Source of the DNA: Pontibacterium sp049603715
GTDB lineage: Bacteria; Pseudomonadota; Gammaproteobacteria; Pseudomonadales; Balneatricaceae
Reading direction: 5' to 3'
DNA: 64,000 nucleotides
NCBI GenBank assembly: GCA_049603715.1
Contig: JBMYSW010000001.1
Coordinates: 179,783 to 243,782, forward strand
Position 1 is the stretch's first letter. Every line of letters begins with the position of its first letter. A program made the translations under genes and the position numbers. Under the pieces are notes generated by a model. It was not told where the DNA came from and did no database searches. It was given only the letters and a program-made list of their open reading frames with translations. Of the stretch, positions 9,039 to 18,396 are shown piece by piece.

Positions 9039-10121
9039 ATGTTGTTATATTTATCGGCGATTTTGGCCGAGTACCATAGTGGATTTGCGGTTTTTCAATA
9101 CCTCACCTTGCGTGCAATTTTAGGTGTGTTAACTGCGTTGGCCATCGCTTTGATTGCTGGCCCCCACATGATCAATCACCTACGTAACCGCCAAATCGGT
9201 CAGGCGGTACGTACAGACGGTCCTCAGTCCCACCTGAGCAAGTCAGGCACGCCAACCATGGGTGGTGCGTTAATTATTTTCGCCATTTTAGTGAGCACCT
9301 TGTTATGGGGCGACCTCACCAACCGCTTTGTGTGGATTACCGTAGGTGTGATGCTGATTTTCGGCGCGGTGGGTTGGGTCGACGACTACCGTAAAGTGAT
9401 CGAAAAGAACTCCCGTGGTTTGCCAGCACGCTGGAAGTACTTCTGGCAATCTGTGGGTGGCATTGGTGCTGCGATTTTACTTTACCTACTGGCTCAGTCG
9501 CCGGTCGAAACTACGTTAATCATTCCGTTCTTTAAAGATGTCGCCATTGATATGGGCATCTTTTTTATTGTGTTCAGTTACTTTGTGATTGTCGGCACCT
9601 CAAACGCAGTAAACCTCACCGACGGCTTAGATGGCTTGGCCATTTTGCCATCAGTATTGGTGGCTGGTGCCTTGGGTATTTTTGCCTACCTCACGGGCCA
9701 TGCGCGCTTTGCCGAGTACTTACTTATTCCATACGTACCCGGTGCAGGCGAGCTGATCGTAATTTGTACCGCCTTGATTGGCGCAGGTTTGGGCTTTTTG
9801 TGGTTCAACACCTATCCAGCTCAAGTCTTTATGGGTGATGTAGGTGCCTTGGCTTTGGGGGCAACCCTCGGTGTTATTGCTGTAATTGTTCGCCAAGAAT
9901 TGGTTCTAGTGATTATGGGCGGTGTTTTTGTTGCCGAAACCGTGTCGGTGATGATGCAAGTCATCTCGTTTAAAACCACTGGTCGTCGGATCTTCCGCAT
10001 GGCACCTCTGCATCATCATTACGAGCTGTTAGGCGCGCCAGAGCCTCGCGTGATCGTGCGCTTTTGGATTGTGACCGTGGTGTTGGTATTGATCGGCCTA
10101 GCAAGCCTCAAGATTCGTTAA
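9039..10121 (+). CDS. mraY: Phospho-MurNAc-pentapeptide transferase MraY
   Basis: A 360-residue polytopic membrane enzyme of the polyprenyl-phosphate transferase family, with about ten hydrophobic helices. It makes lipid I from UDP-MurNAc-pentapeptide and undecaprenyl phosphate. Diagnostic segments are SKSGTPTMGGALI, the Mg-binding GWVDDYRKV, NAVNLTDGLDGLA, FMGDVGALALG and MAPLHHHYELLG near the C-terminus. Length is as in E. coli. It lies between murF and murD. Confidence 0.98.
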   Translation: MLLYLSAILAEYHSGFAVFQYLTLRAILGVLTALAIALIAGPHMINHLRNRQIGQAVRTDGPQSHLSKSGTPTMGGALIIFAILVSTLLWGDLTNRFVWITVGVMLIFGAVGWVDDYRKVIEKNSRGLPARWKYFWQSVGGIGAAILLYLLAQSPVETTLIIPFFKDVAIDMGIFFIVFSYFVIVGTSNAVNLTDGLDGLAILPSVLVAGALGIFAYLTGHARFAEYLLIPYVPGAGELIVICTALIGAGLGFLWFNTYPAQVFMGDVGALALGATLGVIAVIVRQELVLVIMGGVFVAETVSVMMQVISFKTTGRRIFRMAPLHHHYELLGAPEPRVIVRFWIVTVVLVLIGLASLKIR

Positions 10122-10136
10122 TAAGGGTTATTGGTT

Positions 10137-11483
10137 ATGGCAATTATTGCCTCAGACAGCCGCATTATTGTGATTGGTTTAGGTAAAACCGGCCTGTCTT
10201 GTGCGCGTTATTTTGCCCGAAAGGGCATTCGCTTTTCGGTGGCCGATACCCGCGAAACCCCGCCTAACTTGGCCGCGTTTCAAGCGGAGTTTCCCAGCGT
10301 CGAAGTACGCTGTGGAGCCCTTGATGGCGACTGGCTAAAAAGTGCATCAGAGCTGGTGGTTAGCCCAGGTATTGCTATTGCTACGCCTGAAATTGCAGCC
10401 GCTGCTGAAGCCGGTGTGAACGTTGTTGGCGATATTGAGCTCTTCTGTCGCGAAGTAACGGCACCTATTGCTGCGATTACCGGCTCTAACGCTAAAAGCA
10501 CTGTGACTCAGTGGTTAGGTGAAATGGCAAAGGCCGACGGTATTGATGTCGCTGTGGCTGGCAATATTGGTACACCGGTATTGGACCTGCTCGCTACCGG
10601 TGAACAGGCTATGTACATCTTAGAGCTATCGAGCTTTCAACTCGAAACTACGCACAGCCTTAAAGCAAAGGCGGCGACTGTGTTGAATGTGAGCCCTGAC
10701 CACATGGACCGCTACGACAGCTTAATGCATTACTACAACACCAAACAGCGCATTTACCTTGGTAGTGAGCTGGCGGTTGTAAACGGCGATGATCCACTCT
10801 CCCGTCCGCTGATGCGTGTGGGTATGAAGACTGTCGAGTTTAGAAACACCTCACCGGACTTTGGTCGTTATGGCGTTGCCAAAACACCACAAGGCCCTTG
10901 GTTGGCGAGTCAAAGTAAACGCTACTTGCCGCTGTCTGAGCTTAAGGTTAAGGGCAGCCACAATGTATCTAATGCGCTGGCAGCGATTGCCATGGCCGAA
11001 GGTATGGGTATTTCGGAAGACGCGATTGTAACAGCACTAAAGAGCTTTCCGGGCTTAGAGCATCGTTGCCAATGGGTGGGCGATTACCAAGGCGTCGCTT
11101 TTTATAACGACTCAAAAGGCACCAATGTGGGCGCAACTCAAGCGGCGCTCGAGGGCTTGGGCGCAGGCGAGGGTAAGTTAGTATTGATCGCTGGTGGCGT
11201 TGGTAAAGGCGCGGACTTCTCGCCGCTTAAGGCGTTAGTTGCTCGTTACTGCCGAGGCTTGGTGTTAATTGGCGAAGATGCCAACGCCATTGATGAAGCC
11301 GTTGGTTTTACTGCAACCGACTATGCAGCCAGCACCGAAGAAGCCCTAGAAAAAGCCTTTGCGATGGCGCAAGAAGGTGATGCAGTGCTGTTATCACCGG
11401 CGTGTGCCAGCTTTGATATGTACAAAAGCTTTGAACACCGAGGCGAGTGCTTTGTTGCCGCCTTCAAGGAGTTGGCTCAGTGA
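10137..11483 (+). CDS. murD: UDP-MurNAc-L-alanine:D-glutamate ligase MurD
   Basis: A 448-residue Mur ligase adding D-glutamate. The N-domain begins IIVIGLGKTGLSCARYFARKG, the ATP loop is AAITGSNAKSTVTQWL, and later motifs are LNVSPDHMDRY and FYNDSKGTNVGAT. I chose the ATG at 10137, nine bases after AAGGG, over an in-frame TTG two codons earlier. The stop overlaps the GTG start of ftsW. Confidence 0.96.
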   Translation: MAIIASDSRIIVIGLGKTGLSCARYFARKGIRFSVADTRETPPNLAAFQAEFPSVEVRCGALDGDWLKSASELVVSPGIAIATPEIAAAAEAGVNVVGDIELFCREVTAPIAAITGSNAKSTVTQWLGEMAKADGIDVAVAGNIGTPVLDLLATGEQAMYILELSSFQLETTHSLKAKAATVLNVSPDHMDRYDSLMHYYNTKQRIYLGSELAVVNGDDPLSRPLMRVGMKTVEFRNTSPDFGRYGVAKTPQGPWLASQSKRYLPLSELKVKGSHNVSNALAAIAMAEGMGISEDAIVTALKSFPGLEHRCQWVGDYQGVAFYNDSKGTNVGATQAALEGLGAGEGKLVLIAGGVGKGADFSPLKALVARYCRGLVLIGEDANAIDEAVGFTATDYAASTEEALEKAFAMAQEGDAVLLSPACASFDMYKSFEHRGECFVAAFKELAQ

Positions 11484-12814
11484 AACTCAGTAGCCTTAAA
11501 CAGCTTGTTGTTCGCCGAGGGCCATCGTTACCAAACGATGCTATGCCTTTCGACGGCACCTTGCTGTCTGCTGCTGGTTTTTTAGTTCTACTTGGTTTTG
11601 TCATGGTCACCTCTGCTTCGCTGGAGGTGGCGACGGATAAGATAGGGAATCCTTACTTCTTTTCCATCAGGCATGGCCTTTACGTGATCGTGGCGCTTAT
11701 CTGCGCCTTGGTGGTATGGCGAGTGCCCATTGAGCGCTGGAAACAGTGGAGCCCTCACCTGATGATTTTGGCTGCTTTCTTGCTGTTGGTGGTGAGGATT
11801 GTCGGGCCTGAGATCAATGGTGCACACCGTTGGTTACCGCTAGGGATAATGTACTTTCAACCGTCGGAGCTGGCTAAGCTGACCATGATTTTATATGTGG
11901 CGGGGTATTTGCTTCGTCGCAGCCACGAAGTGAGGAATCACTTCTCGGGTATTTTGATACCTATGATTCCGTTGATGGTTTACGTAGCGCTGCTCGCCTT
12001 ACAACCCGATTACGGTGCACTAGTGGTGATTTCAGCAACCGTTGTTGTGATGGTGTTTTTAGGTGGAATGGGCGTTTTTCATGCGTCTGCTCTTGTTATG
12101 GCTACGGGCTTGGCATTGGTGGCGGTATTTTTTACCAGCTCGGAGTATCGGCTTAAGCGGCTTCAGTCGTTTTTAGACCCATGGGCAGATGCTGCGGTGG
12201 GCGGCTATCAGCAAGTTCAGGCACAAATTGCTTTTGGCCGTGGCGAATGGTTTGGTGCAGGTTTGGGCAATAGTGTGCAAAAACTGCTCTTCTTACCTGA
12301 GGCTCACACCGACTTTGTGGTTTCGGTCACTGCCGAAGAGCTGGGGTTTGTGGGAGTTGCTGCGCTGTTTGCTGCTGTGGTTGTAATGGTGTTTCGGATG
12401 TACGTCATCGGCCGTCGCGCTGAGCGCGTGGGTGATTTGTTTGGCGCTTATGTGGTTTATGGCATCGCTACCCTAATCGGGGGGCAGAGCTTGATTAATA
12501 TAGGTGTGAATGTAGGTGCCTTTCCTCCTAAAGGGATTACCTTACCTTTGGTGAGCTTTGGTGGCAGTAGTATGTTGTTGACGGCCGCTATGTTAGCGAT
12601 TGTGTGTCGCATTGACTTTGACCACCGAGTCAGGGCGATGACAAAAAAGATGACGGCTAAGGCTGAGGCAATCGATGCTCTTGACCCACAAAAGCAAGAT
12701 GCCCCAGTCATTGAAAGCCCAGCGGTGAGCATTGCACTGTCGCGCCGAGTGGCGAAAAAAGATTTTGCAAAACAAGGGACGGCTAGCCGTCAATACGAAG
12801 GAAAAATGACATGA
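11480..12814 (+). CDS. ftsW: Septal peptidoglycan glycosyltransferase FtsW
   Basis: A 444-residue SEDS-family membrane protein, about ten transmembrane helices, that polymerises lipid II at the septum with FtsI. Family motifs include NGAHRWLPLG, FQPSELAKL, ALQPDYG and PLVSFGGSSML. The start is the GTG at 11480, eight bases after a perfect AAGGAG at 11466-11471 and overlapping the murD stop as GTGA; an upstream in-frame start would bury 33 bases inside murD. A C-terminal cytoplasmic tail of about 60 residues follows the last helix. Overlaps murG by ATGA. Confidence 0.97.
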   Translation: MKLSSLKQLVVRRGPSLPNDAMPFDGTLLSAAGFLVLLGFVMVTSASLEVATDKIGNPYFFSIRHGLYVIVALICALVVWRVPIERWKQWSPHLMILAAFLLLVVRIVGPEINGAHRWLPLGIMYFQPSELAKLTMILYVAGYLLRRSHEVRNHFSGILIPMIPLMVYVALLALQPDYGALVVISATVVVMVFLGGMGVFHASALVMATGLALVAVFFTSSEYRLKRLQSFLDPWADAAVGGYQQVQAQIAFGRGEWFGAGLGNSVQKLLFLPEAHTDFVVSVTAEELGFVGVAALFAAVVVMVFRMYVIGRRAERVGDLFGAYVVYGIATLIGGQSLINIGVNVGAFPPKGITLPLVSFGGSSMLLTAAMLAIVCRIDFDHRVRAMTKKMTAKAEAIDALDPQKQDAPVIESPAVSIALSRRVAKKDFAKQGTASRQYEGKMT

Positions 12815-13908
12815 GCGGCGCGCCTGCAAAGCGATTTTTAATTATGGCCGGTGGCACAGGTGGGCATGTTTACCCCGCCTTGGCAACGGCGCGCGCACTC
12901 GAAGGCATGGGCCACAGTGTTGAGTGGTTAGGAAGCCCGCGAGGTATCGAAAACCGCGTGGTGCCCGAAGCCGGAATTAAGCTTCACCAAATCCCTGTAA
13001 AGGGCTTGCGGGGTAAGGGTGTACTGACACTGATCAAAGCACCTTTTGGCATTGTGTCGTCAGTGGTTGCAGCGGTTAAAGTTTTACGACAGGTAAAGCC
13101 TGATGCCGTCTTAGGCATGGGCGGATTCGCTTCTGGTCCGGGTGGCCTCGCAGCAAAATTGCTAGGCATACCACTGGTTATTCATGAGCAAAACGCGGTG
13201 GCGGGTTTTACCAATCGCTGCTTATCGCGCATTGCTACGCGCACACTGGAGGCTTTTAAAGGGGCGTTTGCAGCTAAGCCCAATGTAACCAGTGTGGGCA
13301 ACCCTGTACGTGGTGCGATTTTAGACTTGCCAGAGCCAAATGTTCGCTTTGCTCAGCGTCAAGGCCCACTGCGTGTGTTGGTGGTGGGCGGTAGTTTGGG
13401 CGCCCGTGCTTTGAACTTGGTAATGCCTGAACTGATTGACCGTTTGGCGGATAAAAAGCCGTTAGAGGTTTGGCATCAAACCGGCGCCACAACTTATGAC
13501 GAAACCCTGTCTGCTTACGGTGAGGGGTTAGAAAGCAAGCCCGTTAAACTGGTGCAGTTTATCGAGAATATGCACGAAGCCTATGGCTGGGCCGATGTGG
13601 TGATTTGTCGCAGTGGTGCACTGACGGTGAGTGAGTTGGCGATAGCGGGCTTACCTGCCATTTTGGTGCCGTTTCCCCATGCGGTAGACGACCACCAAAC
13701 GGCCAATGGCCGATATTTAGAACAATTAGGGGCTGCCAAGGTCATCGACCAAAGCAGCCTAACCGTGGACGCACTCGAAACCCTTTTAATGGGCGAGTTT
13801 GGCCAACGAGAAGCCTTATTAACCATGGCCAACAAGGCGCGTGACTTTGGTCGCCCCGAAGCCAGCGATGCCGTTGCCAAGGTATGTTTAGAGAGTATAA
13901 AAGCATGA
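12811..13908 (+). CDS. murG: UDP-GlcNAc:MurNAc-pentapeptide-lipid GlcNAc transferase MurG
   Basis: A 365-residue GT28 glycosyltransferase that converts lipid I to lipid II on the inner membrane face. The N-terminal glycine loop MAGGTGGHVYPALA and GMGGFASGPGGLAAKLL identify it, followed by IHEQNAVAGFTNR, VVGGSLGARALN and the UDP-GlcNAc-binding CRSGALTVSELA. The stop overlaps the murC start. Confidence 0.97.
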   Translation: MSGAPAKRFLIMAGGTGGHVYPALATARALEGMGHSVEWLGSPRGIENRVVPEAGIKLHQIPVKGLRGKGVLTLIKAPFGIVSSVVAAVKVLRQVKPDAVLGMGGFASGPGGLAAKLLGIPLVIHEQNAVAGFTNRCLSRIATRTLEAFKGAFAAKPNVTSVGNPVRGAILDLPEPNVRFAQRQGPLRVLVVGGSLGARALNLVMPELIDRLADKKPLEVWHQTGATTYDETLSAYGEGLESKPVKLVQFIENMHEAYGWADVVICRSGALTVSELAIAGLPAILVPFPHAVDDHQTANGRYLEQLGAAKVIDQSSLTVDALETLLMGEFGQREALLTMANKARDFGRPEASDAVAKVCLESIKA

Positions 13909-15341
13909 AAACATCCGTAACAAAAACCGACTTTCAAGTGCCTGAAATGGGACGAATTCGCCGTATCCATTTTGTCGGTATTGGTGGTGTGGGCATGTGT
14001 GGTATCGCCGAAGTTTTGCTAAACCAAGGTTACGAAATTAGCGGCTCAGACCTAAAACAGTCAGCCGTGACAGATCGCCTTGTTGCAGCCGGTGCCAATG
14101 TGTATTTTGGCCACCGCGAAAGTAACGTAACTGGCGTAGATGTAGTTGTTGTATCAAGCGCGGTAAACGAAGAAAACCCAGAAGTAAAAGCCGCACGCGA
14201 ATCGCGTATTCCTGTGGTTCGCCGCGCCGAAATGCTGGCTGAGCTAATGCGCTACCGTCATGGTATTGCGGTAGCAGGTACTCACGGCAAAACCACAACA
14301 ACCAGCTTGGTAGCATCGGTATTAGCAGAAGGCGGACTTGATCCGACTTATGTAATTGGTGGCCGCTTAAACAGCGCCGGTACCAACGCCAAGTTAGGCG
14401 GCAGCCGTTTCTTGGTGGCTGAGGCCGACGAGAGTGATGCATCGTTTTTGCACCTTCAACCAATGGTGGCCATCGTTACCAATATCGATGCAGACCACAT
14501 GGATACCTACGACGGTGACTTCTCTAAGTTGAAGCAAACCTTTATCGACTTTTTGCATAACCTGCCGTTTTACGGTTTGGCAGTTATGTGCTCAGACGAC
14601 CCAGTGGTGCGCGAAATTATTCCTGAAGTTAGCCGTTCGGTAGTGACTTATGGTTTTGAAGAGGGCGCAGATTACTGCGCTACCATGACCAAGCAAACGG
14701 GTATGTACAGTGACTTTACCGTTACTCGTCCATCAGGCAAGGCGCTTAACGTATCGCTGGCCATGCCGGGCCGCCACAACGTGCTTAACGCTTTGGCAAC
14801 CATTGCTGTGGCATCAGAAGAAGGTATCGACGACGAAGCCATTATCAAAGCCTTGGCTGCGTTTGAAGGTGTAGGCCGTCGCTTCCAAGTGTTGGGCGAT
14901 ATACCTGTGACAGGTGGCGATGCCATGTTGGTGGACGACTATGGACACCACCCGCGCGAAGTTGATGCGGTAATTAAAGCCGTGCGTGAAGGCTGGCCCG
15001 ACAAGCGTTTGGTGATGATCTATCAGCCACACCGCTATTCTCGTACGCGTGATTTGTACGAAGACTTTACCCAAGTACTTGGTGGCGCTGATGTACTCTT
15101 GTTGCTTGATGTTTACGCCGCAGGTGAAGAACCCATCGCCGGAGCGGACAGCCGAAGCCTGTGCCGTAGTATTCGTCAGCGTGGTTCGGTAGACCCGATT
15201 TTTGTCAGTCATGCCGATGAAGTGGCTGGCGTTTTGGCCAATATCGTTCAGCCTAGCGACCTTGTATTGACCCAAGGTGCAGGTGACATTACTCGCCTTG
15301 CGCACCAACTAAAACAAGCCTCCCTAACAAAGGATGAGTGA
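13905..15341 (+). CDS. murC: UDP-MurNAc:L-alanine ligase MurC
   Basis: A 478-residue Mur ligase that adds the first stem-peptide residue, L-alanine. The N-domain has IHFVGIGGVGMCGIAEVL, the ATP loop is AVAGTHGKTTTTSLVA, and further motifs are EADESDASFL, TNIDADHMDTY and DDYGHHPREV. I chose the ATG at 13905, which overlaps the murG stop and lies nine bases after GAGAG, over an in-frame ATG at 13884 inside murG. Confidence 0.97.
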   Translation: MKTSVTKTDFQVPEMGRIRRIHFVGIGGVGMCGIAEVLLNQGYEISGSDLKQSAVTDRLVAAGANVYFGHRESNVTGVDVVVVSSAVNEENPEVKAARESRIPVVRRAEMLAELMRYRHGIAVAGTHGKTTTTSLVASVLAEGGLDPTYVIGGRLNSAGTNAKLGGSRFLVAEADESDASFLHLQPMVAIVTNIDADHMDTYDGDFSKLKQTFIDFLHNLPFYGLAVMCSDDPVVREIIPEVSRSVVTYGFEEGADYCATMTKQTGMYSDFTVTRPSGKALNVSLAMPGRHNVLNALATIAVASEEGIDDEAIIKALAAFEGVGRRFQVLGDIPVTGGDAMLVDDYGHHPREVDAVIKAVREGWPDKRLVMIYQPHRYSRTRDLYEDFTQVLGGADVLLLLDVYAAGEEPIAGADSRSLCRSIRQRGSVDPIFVSHADEVAGVLANIVQPSDLVLTQGAGDITRLAHQLKQASLTKDE

Positions 15342-15345
15342 CGGT

Positions 15346-16311
15346 ATGGCTCATTACGTAATTAGCGCAGAACAAAAAGCTGAACTCGGTCGTGTTGCCG
15401 TGATCTATGGCGGCTTATCGTCAGAACGACCAGTATCACTTAAAAGTGGTACAGCAGTATTAAATGCGCTGACCCGTGCAGGGGTGGACGCCTTTGGTAT
15501 CGACCTAGGTGGCGAAGACGGTAAAGCACAGCCTTTTAAACAGTTAACAGACGCACCTATGGACCGTGCGTTTTTAGCGCTGCATGGCCCAGGTGGCGAA
15601 GACGGCACCATTCAAGGTGCCCTCGAAATGCTAGGTATACCTTACACCGGCAGTGGCGTTGCGGCTTCGGCGTTGGCGATGGACAAGTTGCGTTGCAAGC
15701 GTTTGTGGGCAGGTGAAGGTCTACCAACGCCTGATTTTGCTGCGGTAAATAATGCCGATCAGCTAAACGCCCTCGAAGCGCGTTTGGGCTGGCCCATGAT
15801 TATTAAGCCGGCGCACGAAGGCTCGAGTATTGGTATCGCGAAAGTACGCAATGCCCAAGAGCTTAAAGCAGCTTTTGAAGTTGCGGCGGGGCTTGATCGT
15901 TGTGTTTTAGCTGAAAAGTGCATGACCGGAGACGAGTTCACCGTCACCGTGATTGATGGCAAAGCCTTGCCCGTGATTAAGCTGGTAACGCCAAATGATT
16001 TTTACGACTTTTCGGCAAAGTACGAGTCAAACGATACCCAGTACCTTTTTGAGCATGGCTTAGCAGAAGAGGCAGAAGCGGCACTTAAGCTGTTGTGTGA
16101 GCAAGCCTTTGAAAGTGTGGGCTGCTCTGGCTGGGCGCGAGTGGATGTGATGCAGGACGAAAACGGTGATTTTCAGCTTCTCGAAATTAACACCGCGCCG
16201 GGCATGACCGATCACAGCTTAGTGCCTATGTCGGCTAAGCAAGCGGGCCTCTCGTTTGAACAGTTGGTGGTTAAAATTATAACCATGACCACAGTCGAGA
16301 AAGGTCAGTAA
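15346..16311 (+). CDS. ddlB: D-alanine:D-alanine ligase (DdlB type)
   Basis: About 321 residues, ATP-grasp fold. It joins two D-alanines for MurF. The N-domain has VAVIYGGLSSERPVSLKSG, then LHGPGGEDGTIQGALEMLG, the ATP-grasp loop KPAHEGSSIGIAKV and the metal-binding LLEINTAPGMTDHSLVP. Serine, arginine and glutamate motifs typical for the family are present. An ATG at 15334 overlaps murC by eight bases, but AAGGA at 15330-15334 is better placed for the ATG at 15346. Both starts are possible. Confidence 0.94.
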   Translation: MAHYVISAEQKAELGRVAVIYGGLSSERPVSLKSGTAVLNALTRAGVDAFGIDLGGEDGKAQPFKQLTDAPMDRAFLALHGPGGEDGTIQGALEMLGIPYTGSGVAASALAMDKLRCKRLWAGEGLPTPDFAAVNNADQLNALEARLGWPMIIKPAHEGSSIGIAKVRNAQELKAAFEVAAGLDRCVLAEKCMTGDEFTVTVIDGKALPVIKLVTPNDFYDFSAKYESNDTQYLFEHGLAEEAEAALKLLCEQAFESVGCSGWARVDVMQDENGDFQLLEINTAPGMTDHSLVPMSAKQAGLSFEQLVVKIITMTTVEKGQ

Positions 16312-16314
16312 TTG

Positions 16315-17091
16315 ATGAGTGCCGTTGCCCTAAACACCGAAACCGAAGGTAGCCGCGGACTTCCTCGCGAGCGCCCTTCGTGGTGGACACTGCCCCGTAA
16401 AATTTGGGTCGGCGTTTGGGTGTTTATCATGGCGGCGGTGGTACTGCTGGTTAAAACCTGGCAGTGGTTAGACCAGCCTGTGACACAGGTACAGGTGTTT
16501 GGCGAGGTAAAGTACTTTGATGCGCAAAAAGCCGTCACTGACTGGTTACCCGCTAATGCCAAATTGTTGAGCGTTGACTTGCAGGCCCTGCATGCCTTTG
16601 TTCAGAGCGAGCCTTGGGTAGCACAGGTGTCATTGATTAAAAATTGGCCGAATACACTTGAGTTACACGTGACGGAAGAAAAGGCCATTGCTCACTGGGG
16701 TGAGGATGGCTTGTTAAACGCACAAGCAAAAGTATTTTGGCCAGAGGTGAGTACCAGCGATCAAGGCTTACCGCAATTTAACGGCCCAGAGGGTTCAGAA
16801 AAGCAGCTGGTGGCCCAATATCATGACCTAAACAGCTTGTTGCGAACTAAGTCGTTGGCCCTCAAGTCGTTAACGCTAGAGCCGCGCGGTTCGTGGAAAT
16901 TTGAATTAACCAACGGGGTGTTGGTAACGCTGGGTATGGAAGACATAAACGAACGTTTGGTTCGGTTTTTATCGCTTTACGAGCGAGTGTTACATGCCAA
17001 GATCGAGCAGGTGGCGTCAGTTGACCTTAGGTACACCAATGGTGTCGCCGTCGCTTGGAAGCAAATACCCTCAGAAACAGAGCAAAGATAA
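16315..17091 (+). CDS. ftsQ: Cell division protein FtsQ
   Basis: A 258-residue bitopic protein. A tail of about 30 residues precedes one transmembrane helix (about 31-47), a POTRA domain (beginning VTQVQVFGEVKYFD and ending in ELHVTEEKAIAHW) and the FtsQ beta domain with LEPRGSWKFELTNGVLVTLG. FtsQ recruits FtsL and FtsB to the septum. The ATG at 16315 is preferred to the TTG at 16312 next to it. It abuts ftsA directly, the stop ending at 17091. Confidence 0.93.
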   Translation: MSAVALNTETEGSRGLPRERPSWWTLPRKIWVGVWVFIMAAVVLLVKTWQWLDQPVTQVQVFGEVKYFDAQKAVTDWLPANAKLLSVDLQALHAFVQSEPWVAQVSLIKNWPNTLELHVTEEKAIAHWGEDGLLNAQAKVFWPEVSTSDQGLPQFNGPEGSEKQLVAQYHDLNSLLRTKSLALKSLTLEPRGSWKFELTNGVLVTLGMEDINERLVRFLSLYERVLHAKIEQVASVDLRYTNGVAVAWKQIPSETEQR

Positions 17092-18333
17092 ATGATGAAT
17101 GAGCCAGGAAAAATTGTAGCAGCCCTCGATATCGGCACATCAAAAACGGTTTGTCTTATTGGTCGTGTGGACGAGGCAGGAAAGGTCGCAATTATTGGCT
17201 ACGGCGTCAGTGGCTACCGCAGCAAGAGTGTGCACCGTGGCGTGTTAATTCGCATGGCATCGACTGAGGACGCAGTCCTAAACGCCTGCGAAAAAGCCCA
17301 AGCCATGGCGAATGTGACCATCGATTCGGTTTACGTCGGTGTTTCGGGCGCGCACCTAGAATGTGCCACCTCAGAAGGCACGGTGACCTTTGAAAACAGC
17401 CAAGTGAACGAGGAAGATATTGCTCGGGTTATGGCCCAAGGCAGTATTCGCACAGACCCTGTGGGCAAAGAGCTGCTACATGTATTGCCACAAGAGTTTG
17501 TCATTGACGATTCCAGTGGTATTCAAGACCCATTGGGTATGACCGGCTCGCGTATGCAGGTGAAGACACTATTGGTCTTCGCCGATAAAAACGCCCTGAA
17601 CGATTTACGTAACTGTGTTGCAAATTGCGGCCTCAAGCTCAGTGGTTTTGTCGCTCGCCAATTAGCTTCGTCTTTGGCTGTGGTTAATGAAGACGAAAAA
17701 GACCTCGGTGTTGCCATGGTGGATATTGGCGCAGGTACCTCCGATATCGCGATTTACACGGGCGGGGCGATTCGTTACATCGAAACCCTACCCATCGCAG
17801 GGGACCACCTAACCAGTGACCTTTCGATCTCGTTAATTACCCCAAGTGACGAAGCCGAAAAGCTCAAGTGTAAATACGGCTGTACCATGGCGAGCTTAGT
17901 AGACGCCGAAGACGAAATTAAAGTGGCGAGTGTGGGCAAGCGCCCGCCTCGTGCTATGCAACGTCAGACCCTCGCCGAAGTGCTGGGGCCACGCTACGAA
18001 GAGTTGTTTGAGTATGTTTCAGACGCTTTTGAGCGCAGCGGCTGCAAAGACAAACTCTTGTCAGGTGTCATCCTGACAGGTGGAAGCGCCCAAATGGAAG
18101 GGGCCATTGAATTGGCTGCAGAGATGTTTCAGCGCAAGGTCAGTGTTGCACTGCCCATCGGTTTATCTGAGTTTGACAGTGCCTTACAGCACCCGTCATT
18201 TTCTACTGCCGTGGGGCTATTACACTGGGGCGCAAACGAGAAAGGCCCAAGTGCTGGCCGCTCGCAAGCAAGCCAACACGTTGCACAAAAAACGAAAGAG
18301 TCCCTGTGGGACAAGGTGAAAAGGTCGTTTTAA
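17092..18333 (+). CDS. ftsA: Cell division protein FtsA
   Basis: A 413-residue actin-like ATPase that tethers FtsZ filaments to the membrane. Phosphate loop 1 is ALDIGTSKTVCLIG, phosphate loop 2 is VDIGAGTSDIAIYTGGAI, where many homologues have GGGT, and the adenosine motif is GVILTGGSAQMEG. The 1C-domain block with LHVLPQEFVID and the PPRAMQRQTLAEVLGPRY segment are FtsA-specific. The C-terminal amphipathic membrane anchor ESLWDKVKRSF is intact. It looks functional, somewhat more diverged than the neighbouring mur genes. Its partner ftsZ follows after 63 bases. Confidence 0.95.
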   Translation: MMNEPGKIVAALDIGTSKTVCLIGRVDEAGKVAIIGYGVSGYRSKSVHRGVLIRMASTEDAVLNACEKAQAMANVTIDSVYVGVSGAHLECATSEGTVTFENSQVNEEDIARVMAQGSIRTDPVGKELLHVLPQEFVIDDSSGIQDPLGMTGSRMQVKTLLVFADKNALNDLRNCVANCGLKLSGFVARQLASSLAVVNEDEKDLGVAMVDIGAGTSDIAIYTGGAIRYIETLPIAGDHLTSDLSISLITPSDEAEKLKCKYGCTMASLVDAEDEIKVASVGKRPPRAMQRQTLAEVLGPRYEELFEYVSDAFERSGCKDKLLSGVILTGGSAQMEGAIELAAEMFQRKVSVALPIGLSEFDSALQHPSFSTAVGLLHWGANEKGPSAGRSQASQHVAQKTKESLWDKVKRSF

Positions 18334-18396
18334 GTGAGTATTCACGCATTATTTACCGCCATGGTCGGCAGTTATCAAGGTAAGAGGAGTTAACTT

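Noticed and set aside
11447..11479. Upstream in-frame start of ftsW
   Set aside because: It would overlap murD by 37 bases and bypass the perfect AAGGAG that precedes the GTG at 11480.
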